A stretch of DNA of 64,000 nucleotides from Coptis chinensis (GCA_015680905.1 CM027384.1:80773501-80837500), one strand, 5' to 3'; counted from the stretch's first letter, positions 20,261 to 33,859 are shown. The notes: generated by a model from the sequence alone, not told the origin. Numbers and translations: made by a program.

Positions 20261-21632
20261 TGATAAGAGCCCAAAACTGTAGTTTTAACCCCTTAATAAT
20301 CATACTGTTAGACCAATTATGTGAATAATAAGTAAGAGTTAACACTGATTACGCGTTTTCATGCATTTCAGGCTTCAAAGTCCATTATGTGCGAGAAATG
20401 TGCCACTTTAGCGAGATAAAAGGAGCAAAAGTCGTGAGAACTTCGAATGCCATATCTTTGGACTCGGACCTGGATTGAGGCCTACCTTATGTCAAAACGA
20501 CCGTCTCGGAAAGAGCTTTGCAATGGTCCAAGCCTTGACCCAATCAGAGGAGCAGAAGTGGACGAAAAGTCTGTGGAAGTCAACTGCAACTGAAGAGGCC
20601 TTTTGAATTTGAAAGACTTGGGTTTTGGGCCCGATTCTCGCCCAAAACATGGCTCCAAGCCCATGCACGATTTTTGATCTGAATGTATAAAACAAAAGCT
20701 TTTAGCTCTTTGTTAATGGTAGATAGATAATGGTAGATTAATTAGTAGAGAATTAGGGTTCATAGCTTAGAATAGAAAGTAGCCATTAAAATAGCTTCTA
20801 GATCTAGATTTAATTGTTTTCTTTAATTAGTTTCAAATCCCTTTATAGATTAAACCTTTGAATCTTGTTCTTCATTTTGATTAGATCAATAAAGTAGTAT
20901 TCTTTATCCATTTCGATTTTGTCAATTCCAATTCTAGATCTAATTTCAATTCATGTCCTTAGTTCAATTTAGTCATTAAATTAGATTTCATTATTGTTTA
21001 ATTAAATAAATTTCAATGCTTTATATTATGTTTAGTTTTAATATAAATGGAAATGATTATGAATGATTCAAGGCTAAACCTCCATTAGAGGGGTTGTGAA
21101 GCCTGATGAAAGCTTGATTCCGATTATCGTAGAGTCGTCAGATTTTCTATTCCACTCTAGAAATGATTAGTTCACCATGAGAATGAGTTTAATTGTTCAC
21201 ATGCTAGTTATGAATTGGTAGAAATGCCATGTATAATTAGGGATTAGGAATAACCAATTGTTTCTCGGCGCCATTCAATTCGATTATTAACGATTCGCCG
21301 TTAGTGGATTAAGTTGAGTTAAGGTGGAATCAATCCCCCTCTAACTCCTTATCATAGAATCAACGTAGCATTCCCCTTAGTATTCTGATAACCGACTAGT
21401 TGCATCTTGTGGGTAGTTGCATCGTAGTATAATTCCCTTCGTAAAACTCTCATTGACTTAAGAGTGACTAGTTAGACTATGAAAACAATCCATGCTAGAG
21501 AACTAGGAGTGGAACGAACTTCGTACTCCATTTAGTGCAATTCGCATCGAGAGTAGAAGCTTTGATAATAAATCACGTAAAAGAAAAGTTTAGTTTACTT
21601 ACGATTTGAGTTTAATCGTTCATTTCATAGGT
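20261..21632 (+). repeat. A2 5' LTR, part before the CACTA insertion
   Basis: It starts TGATAAGAGCCC and matches 49082 onward. The remaining 25 bp (AGACTATACATT to TTTATCA) are at 42243-42267 after the CACTA element. Differences from the 3' LTR are mainly single-base indels in runs and a few GC-rich patches. Confidence 0.9.
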
Positions 21633-22030
21633 CACTACAAGAAAAAAGGCTTTATATCACTGTTAAAAACAGTGACAAAAAGTCTTTTGTGACGGTTTTT
21701 TTTTTTTCCAAAACCGTGACGGAGTGAGAGTCATTTATTTTTTCCCAAAACCGTCACAAATATTTGTTCCAGACTAGCCTCTCTACCATAAAAAACGGTA
21801 ACAACTACTCAAAAACCGTCACAACAAATCATATCATTTGTGACGGTTTTAAATAAACGGTTATGCATTCATCCTTTTAACGGTCACAAAATCATAAAAA
21901 ACGGTAACAACTGCCCAAAAACCGTCACAACAAATCATATCATTTGTGACAGTTTCAAATAAACAGTTATTCATTCATCTTTTTTAACAGTCATAAAAAG
22001 TATCATTAGTCATGACTGTTTGGGTAAAAC
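21633..22030. repeat. CACTA left subterminal repeat array
   Basis: Around ten copies of ACCGTCACAA or its inverse TTGTGACGGTTT, plus variants AACAGTGACA. In this superfamily such motifs bind TNPA. 22031-22380 is AT-rich without a gene. Confidence 0.8.
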
Positions 22031-22389
22031 AGTGATATGTATATATAAATATATTTTTTTTATTAAAAATAATAATAAAACGTGAATATATATAAAAACC
22101 CCCAAAATTGGGGACCTACAATAAACTACACACACCAATAAACTACATATCCTAATATGATCCATTAAATTTCAAATAACACTCATATATATTGCTAATT
22201 TCATTGAAACATTCCAATCCCATTAGATAACCAATATATATTTGTACTTAATCGTAAAACGTAATGAAATAAATAACACATTTCCAATCTAATTCATATA
22301 AATATAATCAGCCTAATCCAAATCCAAATCCAAATGAAAAATAATCTAATCTCACAAATTCGATCACCCATATATATGTCTCTTCAGCC

Positions 22390-22720
22390 TTATGGTCCAT
22401 CTTCATCTTGAGGATAGTTCATAATACATTCTTGGATGAACATAACAAAATCCATTCGAACTTCATTTATTTCCTTGTCGGTGAAGGCCTTTTTATTGCT
22501 AAGATTTTTATCCGAAATATAAGAAACAAGTTTAATATTTTGCAAAATAGAGAATAAAAAAAGTTAAAAACACAGCTTGCTAAAGATATCAAAAGCATAA
22601 ATTAAGTTAAAATGTGAGAGGTATTTTATTTACTTTCAATGACAAAGGAGAAGGATCGCCATTATGTCTCGCATAAAGCGCATTGAGTGAATACCACATT
22701 GTTTACCGTCCGTTGCGAGG
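22390..22720 (-). pseudogene. CACTA TNPA/Ulp1-like gene, catalytic-Cys and terminal exons
   Basis: On the minus strand about 22720-22655 reads DGKQCGIHSMRFMRDIM, matching the catalytic Cys block of Ulp1/C48-type domains in CACTA proteins (Q-x-C-G-x-M-R-x-M-x-D-I). After a probable intron with donor GTAAAT, the last exon reads KKAFTDKEINEVRMDFVMF and ends at TAA 22390. It is cut off from the His/Asp exon at 27600-27720 by a ~4.5 kb insertion. Confidence 0.6.
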
Positions 22721-22899
22721 GGCCCTCGCAAAAATATCAAATTATGAAATTGAATCAGGGGGCAAATTACTTATTAGGGGCAAAATTGTATTTTCAGAAC
22801 AAATTAGTTCTAAATAGAAAAAATGCAATCGGAGGCAAGGGTTGAGCAATAAGAATTGCAGCGCCTGTATCAACCAGTTGTTTGTAACTGTATATTAGG

Positions 22900-24329
22900 G
22901 TCCTACGCATCGATGTCAAAATATTGTCATTGTTAAAATGATAACCACACAGGATAGGAACATTGTTAAATTAGTTTCCAGAGTACAAAAGTTACATTAA
23001 TTATTCAAATGGAAAAGCTAATGGTAAAAGAAAAGAAACGAGGTGATGCTGCTTCACTTCACTTAACCCTGGAAAGAACAGATGACAGAGAGACTACGCA
23101 CCAAATATATTGTTAGCAATACAGTTGCATCAAGTAATAAAACTACGAACTATAGCAGTATTAGGCTGATACACCAATCGTATTAGTAGTCATATATTAG
23201 GCTGATACAGTTACACTACAACTAAACAAACACAACTAAACAATCTATTCACTTCCAAACAAGTCTCCAAACCTTCAACATCACCATTTCCAACACACAA
23301 AACCAACAAGGTACCACGACTTGCACTGGGGACACACAGCATACACCACCTGCACCACACCCCAGCCAACACACACAAGCACCAAGATGGCTTTCTAGCA
23401 TTGGTCTATTCTTGGTCTTTGCAATGTTGACTTGATCTGTTATAGCACAAGGTCCAACCACCAACTGCTACACCCCCATTGGCTTCACCACCAGCAAGTG
23501 AACCTGCTCCAGTAACAACTATTGTACCCACACCATCATCTGCTCCTTCAATGGTTCTAGTCAGTTCTCTACATCACCCTACTGCTCCTGTTGAGCGATA
23601 CTGCATTGCAGTGGAGCGTGGCGTAGTATATCATTTATTTGGCTCAACGAACTGTCTAACTCTAAACATCATAATACTCATGAGCAGATTATATGCATGT
23701 CTTGTCAAATCTAATGAGAAATACTATACTGATTCTGCTGAAGATAACCAACTTTTATAGAAGTAAAATATGCATGCAGCAGAATTAAAACTCTCACCTA
23801 TGCAACTCAATAACTTTGAGGGTTCTTATTTGAATTTTTTTTATGGGAAATGGTTCCTGGGCAGTGATGGTGATTACAAGCCATGAACTGTTCTCAGTTC
23901 TCACTACTGCAGAAGGAATCACTTAACAAACTGGAAAGAACCGATTCTGCAGATTTAGCCGCTCTACAGAAAGTTTTCATTTTATGGGCCTGATTTTTAT
24001 TGATCATGCAGAGGCGCTTCAGACCTTCAGGGCCGATAGTTTGAGAACTGATACTTAAATAAAGTGCCAGTGATTTCCTTTGATGTGAGACTTTGAGTTT
24101 GGAGATGCACTTGTCATTCATATTTGCCTCTCAAATTGCATTCGCTTCCCCTCCAAATTGCATTTCGCTTTCCTCAAGACACAAGAAAAACTGTACATAG
24201 CCTAACCCATTCAATACAGCATTATATAAATAAGAACTGTTCTTAAGGTACAGAAGATACCCTCTTAACTATGGCATGGGAGGGAAGCAAGGGATTTCCA
24301 CACTCGTGAACAGCTGAACTTAATTAACT
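22900..24329. other. Left part of the composite insertion, no recognised gene
   Basis: It contains a 93-codon Pro/Ser/Thr-rich plus ORF (23479-23760) without a domain. The stretch 23999-24120 (block CAGGGCCGATAGTTTGAGAAC to GAGATGCACTTG) recurs, diverged, at 25748-25840. Nothing else is identifiable. Confidence 0.35.
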
Positions 24330-25570
24330 AGTGAGGTTGGCATATGCTTCTACAATCCCCCTCCCCCATGTCGCTTTTAACTTCTCCGCTTTGAAAAAGA
24401 ATTTTTTGAAGAATACTTTTGATTGAACAACCTTCATTCCAGTCTTTCATAAAGTTGATGAGCAGGAAGCAACACTCCCTCTTGTCTGCCGTGGTATTGT
24501 AGGAGTTGCAGCTTAGACAGAAAGGCAAAGGGAGTTGTCCGCTGGTTTGTCTTTGGCGATTGCACCATAGATAGAGCGGTGGTCGATCCGGATTCTACTG
24601 CCCTACCCTTCCGATACGTCCGCTCATCCACAGCTCTCTCTTCGAGCCCACTATGTTGTAAGGCTGCATCCCTTCGGCCCAATACCGGCTGCGTTTAAGA
24701 TCAAGGAGGGGCTGGAGCTTGTTTAGAATCGGAGTTCACCCGCTTTAGCTGCAGCAGACTTAGCAAGCTTTAAGGAGGGTTTTTCAGAACCAGCTCTGCC
24801 TATCAAGCTTGTTGAGGATCCACTTGAGACAAGAAGGCAGCGTTGGAATTGAGCGCCGCCTCGCCTACTTCTACTCCGAAAATGGGCAGAACAGAGTGCT
24901 GTCACTAATACAAATACGGCACCCCATATTAACCTACTTCGTGAGGTTACGATAAAGAAAAATCACTCTTTCTTCAGAAATCGTATCCGTAGCTCAGTCG
25001 CTAGTACGGAGACTGCCCGCCCAACTCTTGAAGGCAGCTAAGCAGCACGAAGCTCCGTGAGTCCGTGCTCAATACATCGATTCTATTGCTGCTTTTGGTG
25101 CTTCTATCGTCATAAAATGAGATCCCATCGACGATAACTATCGTCAGAGTCCTAAAACGTTGGAAAAGTCTAAGTATAAATGGGCTTATAGCTCGTAAAG
25201 TGCTTTTCTAAGGCTGCCTTGAGTTGACTTTGATAGACATATTTCGGTTATTTCCGCGTTGCAAACTAATTGAAATCTTGTTTGATTAAAGCTATAAAGC
25301 TAGTAGAACAAAGATAGCCGGCTTGAAAGTAAGGAATAAGTGCAGAGGAATCAACAGCTGGGGAGGACTCGAGATAGATAGATAAATAGCGGTAAATCTC
25401 TTCCAGCACCTTACCTAAGGGTACAGCTGCTAAGCAAATATGCGTTGTTATCTACAACAAGCCTTCATTCTAACTTGCTATAGACCACCCTGGGGTTCGC
25501 ACTACTTCCACAATACCAGATACCGTTACAAAAGTTCGCACTGACCCAGCTTGTTGCTATAGACAATTTA
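24330..25570. other. Possible organelle-derived (mitochondrial-like) DNA segment
   Basis: Base composition and texture change: higher GC, few A/T runs, short unrelated ORFs on both strands, and strings typical of plant mitochondrial intergenic DNA. I cannot match it to a named mitochondrial gene, so this is an impression. Confidence 0.3.
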
Positions 25571-25577
25571 GACTGAC

Positions 25578-25775
25578 TTGTGCTTGGGCGAGGGTTATGC
25601 CAGCTTTGAAAGCATTGATGATGCAGAGACAGCTATCCAGGGTCTGAAACAAAACTATGGTTCGTCCATTAAAGGCCTGTTTGATGCCAATTTATTAATC
25701 CACTGCTTCTTGCTAATATGTTTGTTTGTAAGTGATAATATAGAGATGTTCAGGCCTTCAGGGTCCGATAATTGA
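25578..25775 (+). pseudogene. Fragment resembling an RNA-recognition motif end
   Basis: GEGYASFESIDDAETAIQGL resembles RNP1 and the last helix of an RRM (G-Y-x-x-F-x-x-x-D-D-A-x-x-A-I). Only ~20 residues match and the rest of the frame is unrelated, so it would be a captured exon piece. Confidence 0.35.
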
Positions 25776-26279
25776 CAACTGAAACTTACAGTGTGAATGA
25801 CTATCTTTGATGTGAGACGAGGCTTAGAGATGCACTTGAAATTTATTATTGCACTTCTACTACTCGTTCCTCTAAATTGTTTTCCTTTCCTTGCACACAA
25901 TCCTTCTTATCCGGATTTTGGATGTACTTCTTTATACAAATACTTTGAGGGTTCTCATTGCAAAAAAATTGAAGCAAATGGGAAACTGTATAGATGTGTT
26001 GTGCAGAATCAGTAGTTCTACAGAGAAGTTTATGGGAGGGTTATGTATATACAGACTCTTAAACGATAAGACTCAGTGTCAAATAAGGATGGTTTGTTAT
26101 GGAAAGTAGGAGATGGTTCTAACTTCTTGCCTGTGTTTTTATGCTGAACCTTGGATAACCTATCGACCTATCTCAACAAAACAACCTGTCTAAAAAGCCT
26201 TCTCGATTCTATCCTAAATACAAACACAAATCTCAACAGGGTCCCAACAAGTCCAAGTTACTCAAAACCTCACTTGGAA

Positions 26280-26530
26280 GTTGGAACCAAAGTAGGATAG
26301 GAGAGGTGTTTCCTCAGGCTCTCACTAGTAGTAAACTAGTGAAAATTCATCCAGAAATCTCTGATAAAATCATTTGGGTTGCTAACAAAAGTGGTGAGCT
26401 TACAGTCAAGTCAGCTTACAAACACATAAACACGGAGGGAGACACATATAGCTGGTGGTTCTTGCCCTCTTGGATCAGTACAAAAGTGTCAAAGACTGTT
26501 TTGACAATAGAAGTTGTGAAGGTGATGTAG
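26280..26530 (+). pseudogene. LINE reverse-transcriptase C-terminal (zf-RVT) fragment
   Basis: DKIIWVANKSGELTVKSAYK followed by SWWFLPSWISTKVSKT fits the zf-RVT region that follows RT in plant L1-type LINEs. The upstream RT is absent and the frame stops at 26530. Confidence 0.65.
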
Positions 26531-27486
26531 GGTGTATCCGTTGGTGCTTGTGGTTTGGGTCTGATTTGAACCTAAGAGGTAGAGGAAAACAGGGACAAAA
26601 CCCTCAGAGACTGACTTGAGGAGGCAATACTATGGAACAACAATGAAAAGAGGAGACGCCAGATATGTACTTACCTATTTCTCGCTGATGATGTATGAGA
26701 TATGTAGCTGTAGAAACAAGCTGGGATTTGGAAACATAGAACCTGAGATAATGTAAAGGGTGATGTCTTTCAAGTGAAGTAAGCGGAACTAGGTATATCC
26801 GAGTACATTATCCAAATTCAGAACTGCAGTCCCACGTATCAATATAAGAGGGACCAACGCAGACTAGAGACTGAAGCACATACAAAAATCCTGTTCATAG
26901 ATGTGAGCCAGATCACCTAATTGACCTAATCTATTATTTAGAATTAGTCATACAGTTAGTAAAACAGAACCTGTCATCACTTTGAACAAAGACCAACTAT
27001 TTAAAAATAGAGGGGAGAATTCACTTCTGTTGGTCAGGTAACAATCTTCTGACATGTTAACTGTTAATATCCTGATGACATGGAAAGGGTCCTACGCATC
27101 GATTTTGACCGGTGGTCTATGTAATGTAGATCGGATGGATTAGTTTCCTCTCGTTTTGAGAGGTGTATTCCACAGGCGTCAAAGTGCGTTGATCGGATAT
27201 TGGTTTGACGCTTAGGCAGGAACTCTTGTCATCATTTTGGTAAGCTAATTTTCTGTGGATATAAAGAAAATAGTCTATGATGATGCTATGGGGAATGTGT
27301 ATGTTAGGATGTAATACAATTTTTACAATTATTAATGAAAAGGGGTAGGGGACCTCTCAAACAACCTCGCTTGCTTATAAAAAAAAAAATAGTAACTGTA
27401 ATCGTTTACCTTGATATGGTGCCAACATGGTTTTTGAGAACTTCTATTCACTTGGATCCCTTTTAAAGCTATCAACGCACTACAAG

Positions 27487-27960
27487 TTAAAAATTTAAGC
27501 AATTAATGTCAATATAAGAAATAAAAAAGTCTACATATATAATACAAAAAGTATACCAATAAATGCGTATGGAAATAGTTACGTACGTGTTGATAATGAT
27601 TTCCATGTCACCGGTGCATTTACCATGTAATGAATCCAACCAATAAACATCCATACTAGACAAGTCGATGACAATCACAATCCAATGGAAGCTAAAACCA
27701 AACAAGTTATTAACTAGCATTTAATATGTATTTGTAACCAAATATGAGTTCAACAAAACCAATATAATATATGTCCATACCTTGGGTTGTAAGGAATGAA
27801 AACAATTTCATTCATGTTTGCTTCCCTCGGTCTATCAAGAACAAGTTTAGTTTTTCTTTTGAATCCACAACACCGAAGACAGTACGGGGTTGACAAACAA
27901 ATATCCATCTCTAGAACAAACAAATTTCTCATACAAGCATCCGAAATGTGAAAACACAAC
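27487..27960 (-). pseudogene. CACTA TNPA/Ulp1-like gene, His/Asp exons
   Basis: Minus-strand exon ending IVFIPYNP joins, through an 89-nt intron (27780 to 27692, GT-AG), to SFHWIVIVIDLSSMDVYWLD. H of HW and D of LDS correspond to the His and Asp of the Ulp1/C48 catalytic triad. The Cys exon lies far downstream at 22700. This type of protease domain is known as an accessory domain in plant CACTA and some MULE elements. Confidence 0.65.
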
Positions 27961-28289
27961 TCATTTTATAAGCAAAGAAACATTCAATAAAATAGTTAGT
28001 AACAACGTAAGTTTTATCACCTCATATATGCAACCATACAAGGAGACTCGACAGATTCAAGATTACAAACATCCTTCACGCCATTTGTCTCTATGTATGA
28101 AAAACTCTATGTTATCTCCTAATAATTCTTGTCCATATGGAAACTTAAGTTAGACCACTTTTGAATAATTGTACCAATCATGGCACCAAAGGAAGTGCAT
28201 AGATCGCTTCCTTTGTTGTGGCCGGTGACTTAGTTTTTAAGCTTTACTTTTACTTTCGGTTGCCCTATTTTATCCCCGATTCAAAACCG
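27961..28289 (-). pseudogene. CACTA TNPA/Ulp1-like gene, upstream exon region
   Basis: Minus-strand frames near 28130-28050 contain FPYGQELLGDNIEFF, matching the segment just before the protease core in related CACTA proteins. Exon boundaries are unclear. Confidence 0.4.
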
Positions 28290-28620
28290 AAAAATAAAAG
28301 ATAAGCATAAAAAATTATAATGTCATGTCTAGCAAGGGTGGCCGTAACATGGTCTATGTGTAATGGACTGGAAGTGGTCCAGTAGGTATCCGGCGCGGCT
28401 TGAAGTGTCCCGCAGTGGGCTGTGTTATGGCCTATGTGTATGTGGAGCGGAAGTGCGGATGCACATCTACACAAATTGGAGGTGGAATGTTTACTTGTGT
28501 AAGGATCATGAGGTGGATTAGAAGGAAGAAATGTATAAATAGAGGGAGCTAGACGAAAAAAGGGAGAGGTCCGATCCTAAAGTGGGATTCTTATAAATTT
28601 ACAATCATCGATATTTTTAC
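28290..28620 (+). promoter_or_regulatory. TATA-containing segment, possible solo LTR or TRIM
   Basis: TATAAATA at 28534-28541 is followed by AGAGGGAGCTAGACG, and the segment is GC-richer than its surroundings. It sits between exons of the CACTA gene. It could be a small LTR insertion; I found no clear TSD. Confidence 0.25.
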
Positions 28621-28629
28621 CGGTTGGCT

Positions 28630-28880
28630 TTCACCACTAATTCCCCGGCCAAGCAACGTGTGATCCAATAGCGTCTTCCACAAATTTCAACTTATCACCA
28701 ACCGGTACAGAAGAAGAGCTTGTTCTTTACCTTCCAAAATCTTCCCAACTCGCTACATGTGAGTTGTATTGCCCTAAGGGAACATTGTGCAACTTAGTTT
28801 CCGGTCCAAGCTCCTCGTAGACTATACCCTTTAGCAACAACATTGGATTTGAAATCCACGGCCAAACCTAACTCCGCCCT
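28630..28880 (-). pseudogene. DUF8039-like module, copy 1, in CACTA TNPA/Ulp1 gene
   Basis: Minus strand reads LRAEL-type start, SKGIVYE-like and VEDAIGSHVAWPG at the end. The D-A-x-G-S-x-V-A-W-P block is the hallmark of the domain between Transposase_24 and the Ulp1 domain in plant CACTA proteins. It is paired with copy 2 at 29180-29425. Confidence 0.5.
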
Positions 28881-29142
28881 AAGATGAATTGTAAAGTCAT
28901 AATGGGTTAATTGCAAATACAACATAAAACAGGGGATTCAAGCACTAGTATTCACCTTTCCAAGATCCCATGTATGATTTCAGACTTCGGTGCACGACTT
29001 GTTACTTCAAAGATTTTCCTTTTTAGAAGTTTTTGGTGGTATAGAGAATTAGCCTTTTGGTCTTCAACAAATTTTAGGTGAGAATATTTAGAACTAAAAA
29101 AAAAAAAAAACTAGACACACACAAAAAATATTTTAAAGTACT

Positions 29143-29425
29143 TCAAAATAAATTAAAACTTAATGAAATTACCTCAATGCCTTTCAATACTAAGTGCTTT
29201 GGCCAAGCAACTTGTGATCCAAGAGCATCTTTCAAAATTACCATCTCGAACTGGTATAGGAAGAAGAGCAACATGATCTTTACCTTCCAAAATCTTATCA
29301 ACCCGATACGCGTGCATTGTTTGGCCCTAAGGAACATTGTGCAACTTAGTCTCTCGGTCCAAGCTCCACGAACCTTACCCTTAGCAACAATATTGGACTT
29401 GGAACCCACACCAAACCGCAACTCA
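29143..29425 (-). pseudogene. DUF8039-like module, copy 2, in CACTA TNPA/Ulp1 gene
   Basis: Starts RFGVGSKSNIVAKGKV and ends LKDALGSQVAWPKHLV. It is clearly similar to copy 1 at both DNA and protein level. Both may be alternative or serial exons. Confidence 0.55.
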
Positions 29426-29849
29426 GTCCTAATTGTATACTGAGTTTTTAGTAATTAACAATATGAAAATAACGGCGGATTAGAAGACTGTGTGTTAATC
29501 AGATTCAGAACCTATCTATTATATTAAGTAAAATGTGATACTGCAAGGATTGTGACAACGATACCTTTCCAAGAGGAAGCATAGGATTTGGAAGTGGGGA
29601 ATGACTTGTTCCCTTAGCATGTACCTTCCTAAAATCAGGTTCAGAGTTTTTTCCCACATCTCTCTTCTCTTCCTTGTTCTTCGGCTATATATGTTAGAGA
29701 ATATTTACAAAATAAAAACGAAATAGGAAACAAAAAACACCCAATTCTAAAGTAGTGTAAACAATATTTAAAAGCTTACTTTACGCTTGCTATGTGCACC
29801 ACCTAAAGGGGGGATATGGTCTCTATTGTCACTTTTGTGGCTATTCGAA

Positions 29850-31130
29850 GCAATTTTTTCCGAAGCAGGAGAAGTGAGACGATCATTAAATTTTGCTTCT
29901 AACTCCTTGTATTTATTCTTCAATTCTTTTCTTTTTTTCCGTTCTTCCTTTCCCTTTCTTTCCTCGGCTTTTTTCTTTTTTGTTCTTCCTTTTTTCTTTT
30001 TTCCTCTTCCTCGCGAGCTTTCGACTCCAATGCACGCATATGTTTCTTAGATCCACGCTTTATTAGGCGAAAGTACTGTGTGGGGGTGACTCCATCTCCT
30101 ACCTCTAACACGACCACCGTGTTCGAAGTACCCAATGCCGAGTCGATCGCCTCTTTAGTACCCTCAACCTCTAAAGTTCCTTCCTTGACTGCGTTTGATA
30201 ATCATCCTACAAGATAATGAGTGTGGATGTAGACTTATCACTCACCCAAAACCACAAAAGCAGAAAACAGTGCAAGATTTGAATTAATAAGAGGGTTGGT
30301 CACAACCATAATCTACACCTTGTTTATTGTTTCTAAGCAAGTATCTCGAAAGCAACCCATCAAAAGTTTCTCAAAAGTGTTGTCACCCTCTCGGTTGAAC
30401 TTTGATTCATACAGATGGACTTAATAATCACACAAATGTTTCTCAAAATAAAAAGGAGTTTTATGACACCCTCATGAAGTGATTTTGAACCCTCCCCACC
30501 CCCTCAGATATCCATTCTAGTTGTGCACGTGCATGGGGGCAAAGATGAAAAGGAGTGCAAGTGGGTAACTTATATTCTTAAAATTTTCCATGTACCATTC
30601 AAGAACTGCCCCTTAGTATGATAAGCTAAGCAACATGATCAAATATAGAAAGTAAAACAAGAGAAGCAAATCATCACCTTGGTCAATGTGGCACCTTTCT
30701 ACCCTTCTATATTGTAACCTTATTATTACTATTAATATAACATTCACACTATACTAGGAAGTATACTAGACTGAAACGTGCTATTCTCTCTCAAAACTTC
30801 CTTGGTAGCATCATTTGCATAGTTACCATCTTTGCCTTGGAGGAAAAGTTGCCACCCATAAGACTGTCCCTTCCAATAAATGATGCCCTCCTCTTGTCTC
30901 TGTTTTTGAAGTATATAGCACATCAAATAATAACAAATTAGAGGAATGCAATATTACATAAATAAAAACAAATTAAAGGAATGCTATATTACATATCAAA
31001 TAACAAATTAGAGGAATGCTATATACATTTACTTACCTTTTTCTCCACGCGATTAGCAATACTCATCCTGCCTGTTCGGTGGTTAAACTTCTTTTGCTTT
31101 CGCCGCGTTGATTGCACTTCGCTAAGATTC
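29850..31130 (-). pseudogene. CACTA TNPA-like gene, middle exons
   Basis: Minus-strand pieces in order: VQSTRRKQKKFNHRTGRMS (31100 region), then GQSYGWQLFLQGKDGNYAND (~30880-30770), then EVGDGVTPTQYFRLIKRGSK followed by a Lys/Glu-rich coiled coil (30135-29920). This is the order seen in plant Transposase_24/TNPA-like proteins. Exons are separated by AT-rich introns. Confidence 0.6.
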
Positions 31131-31599
31131 TTACAAATTAAAAAATAAAAATAAATACGTGTTATGTACTAGAGCTGTTTAAACCATTTCTTGAAATAAT
31201 ACTTTAGCTGGAAGTAGTTTTGAATGAGAAAAACATTCCTATACGCCCTTAAAGTGATTAACTCAAGAAGATAACTCGTACGTCTATAGGAACAATTACT
31301 GATATGGGATTGTAAAATGGCAGTGGGTTATACACTCAGAAAACCTCAATATCCAGCAGACATCCCAGAAAACCTCAAGGTAATAGCATAGTGAGATACG
31401 TGAATGCGGTATATAGCAAATAAAGAGAACAAGCATAACAGCCTAACGTGAATGTGGACGATAGCTTTCTTGTTCTCTCTCGTCCCCTAGTAGCTAGTTT
31501 TGAGTTCCCTTCCTCTAGTAGCTAGGCTGCTTCTAGTAGCTAGATTGTTTTGGTTTGGAGTGGGGTGGGACGATGTGATACTCAAGTATTCCCCTGTAC

Positions 31600-31739
31600 T
31601 GGTACTCTTTCCCCGATCGAACAGGGGAGCAGGACCAGCAATGACAAATATGAAGATAGAGGGAAAGAGTACCGTCAATAAGGTACTGCTTCAGGGGGTC
31701 CATCCAGCTCGGCTGCTGCTTAGGCCGAATGGGGGCCAC
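31600..31739 (-). pseudogene. Tat-type Gypsy polyprotein fragment (pre-integrase linker)
   Basis: PSWMDPLKQYLIDGTLS matches the segment between archaeal RNase H and integrase in Tat elements; the Retand copy here has WMDPIKCFLEGKEV at the same place. Only ~30 residues are recognisable. Confidence 0.5.
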
Positions 31740-31966
31740 AGTCAGCCTCTGGAGACTGATGCTGGGTAGCTCCTTATATTGGGTATACTCCGAGCTTCAT
31801 GAGTTGTCAAGGTGGGTAGCCATTCGTTGTCATTCGGGGTGCCTATTGTCAAGTCGGGGAAGCTGGAATATCCTGAACTGTTGGAAGTGGGTAGAGAGCC
31901 CCTTAATCTGGTCAAGGTGGGTAGCCATTCGTTCGTCCTTGTACCTATATCAAATTTCAAGCACTT

Positions 31967-32770
31967 ATGAAACCCACTGCTAGTCGACCATTTCATTTTG
32001 GCCTCATATTTTCATGCACTAGTAGTAACCCCTATTCAAGTATTCAACCAAAAAAATTCCAGCTGCAAACACAGAAAATTCCAGCTGCAAACACAGAAAA
32101 CACAGAAAATTCCAGCTGCAAACACAGAAAATTCCAGGATAAGATGACTATGGAGTTTGAAAACCTTTATCAAGGGAAGATGACTGTAGCACAATATGAA
32201 GCACGATTCGCAGAGTTATCTCGGTTTGCTACTCACTTAGTGGCAGACGAGGCACGAAAGGCAAAGAGGTTTGAAAGAGGGTTGAATCCTTCTATTCGAG
32301 GCAAGCTTGCAGTACTAAAGATCCGTACTTATTCAGAGATTATTGAACGAGCACTACTGGCAGAGCAAGAAATGGAAGACAGCCAGAAAATTAAGGAGAA
32401 GAATATCAATCGAGTGCAAACTACCAATCCGAACTCTAACAATCAACATCTAATGCAAAACAAGAAGCAAAGGACTTATGGGAATTCGTATTATAATAAC
32501 AACAATAATGGGAATGGGAAAAACTATAGTAGCAGTTCTGGGAATAAGTCAGATGTTCCGTTTGCATGTTACAAGTGTGGTGATCCTAATCATATGAAGA
32601 GAAATTGTCCCATTCTTGCAGCAGAGAGAGAAAAACAGCAAGTACCACAACAACAACAACAAAAGTCACAGGGTGGGCAGTACAGAAACAATAATAGCAA
32701 TGGACCGAAAACTCAAGGACGAGTATATGCATTGACTAGTGATGCTAATGCCTCGAATGCAGTTCTGGTT
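31967..32770 (+). pseudogene. Chromovirus-type Gypsy gag fragment with CCHC knuckle
   Basis: Recognisable text starts at DKMTMEFENLYQGKMTVAQY and continues AELSRFATHLVADE, RFERGLNPSIRGKLA, then CYKCGDPNHMKRNCP (CX2CX4HX4C) and [12 protein letters not shown], the end of gag before protease in Tekay/Del-type elements. It breaks off at ~32770, where antisense HSP70 begins. Before it (32055-32137) is a four-copy minisatellite built on AATTCCAGCTGCAAACACAG. The open frame continues to 32974 across the junction. Confidence 0.8.
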
Positions 32771-33815
<1,045 letters not shown>

Positions 33816-33859
33816 ATTCAATGTATTGTCAGAAACCATATAAAACAGCATAAAACATT

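Larger units (their letters stand above)
22886..27390 (+). mobile_element. LINE-containing composite insertion within the CACTA protease gene
   Basis: The block separates two exons of the Ulp1-like domain. Its right part has a LINE C-terminal domain (26306-26530), a 3' region and an A-run at 27379-27389. GTAACTGTA occurs just before its start (~22876) and after the A-run (~27392), a possible short TSD. A separate 17-bp direct repeat GGGTCCTACGCATCGAT is at ~22897 and ~27088. The left part is not LINE-like, so it may be a chimera of several events. Confidence 0.45.
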
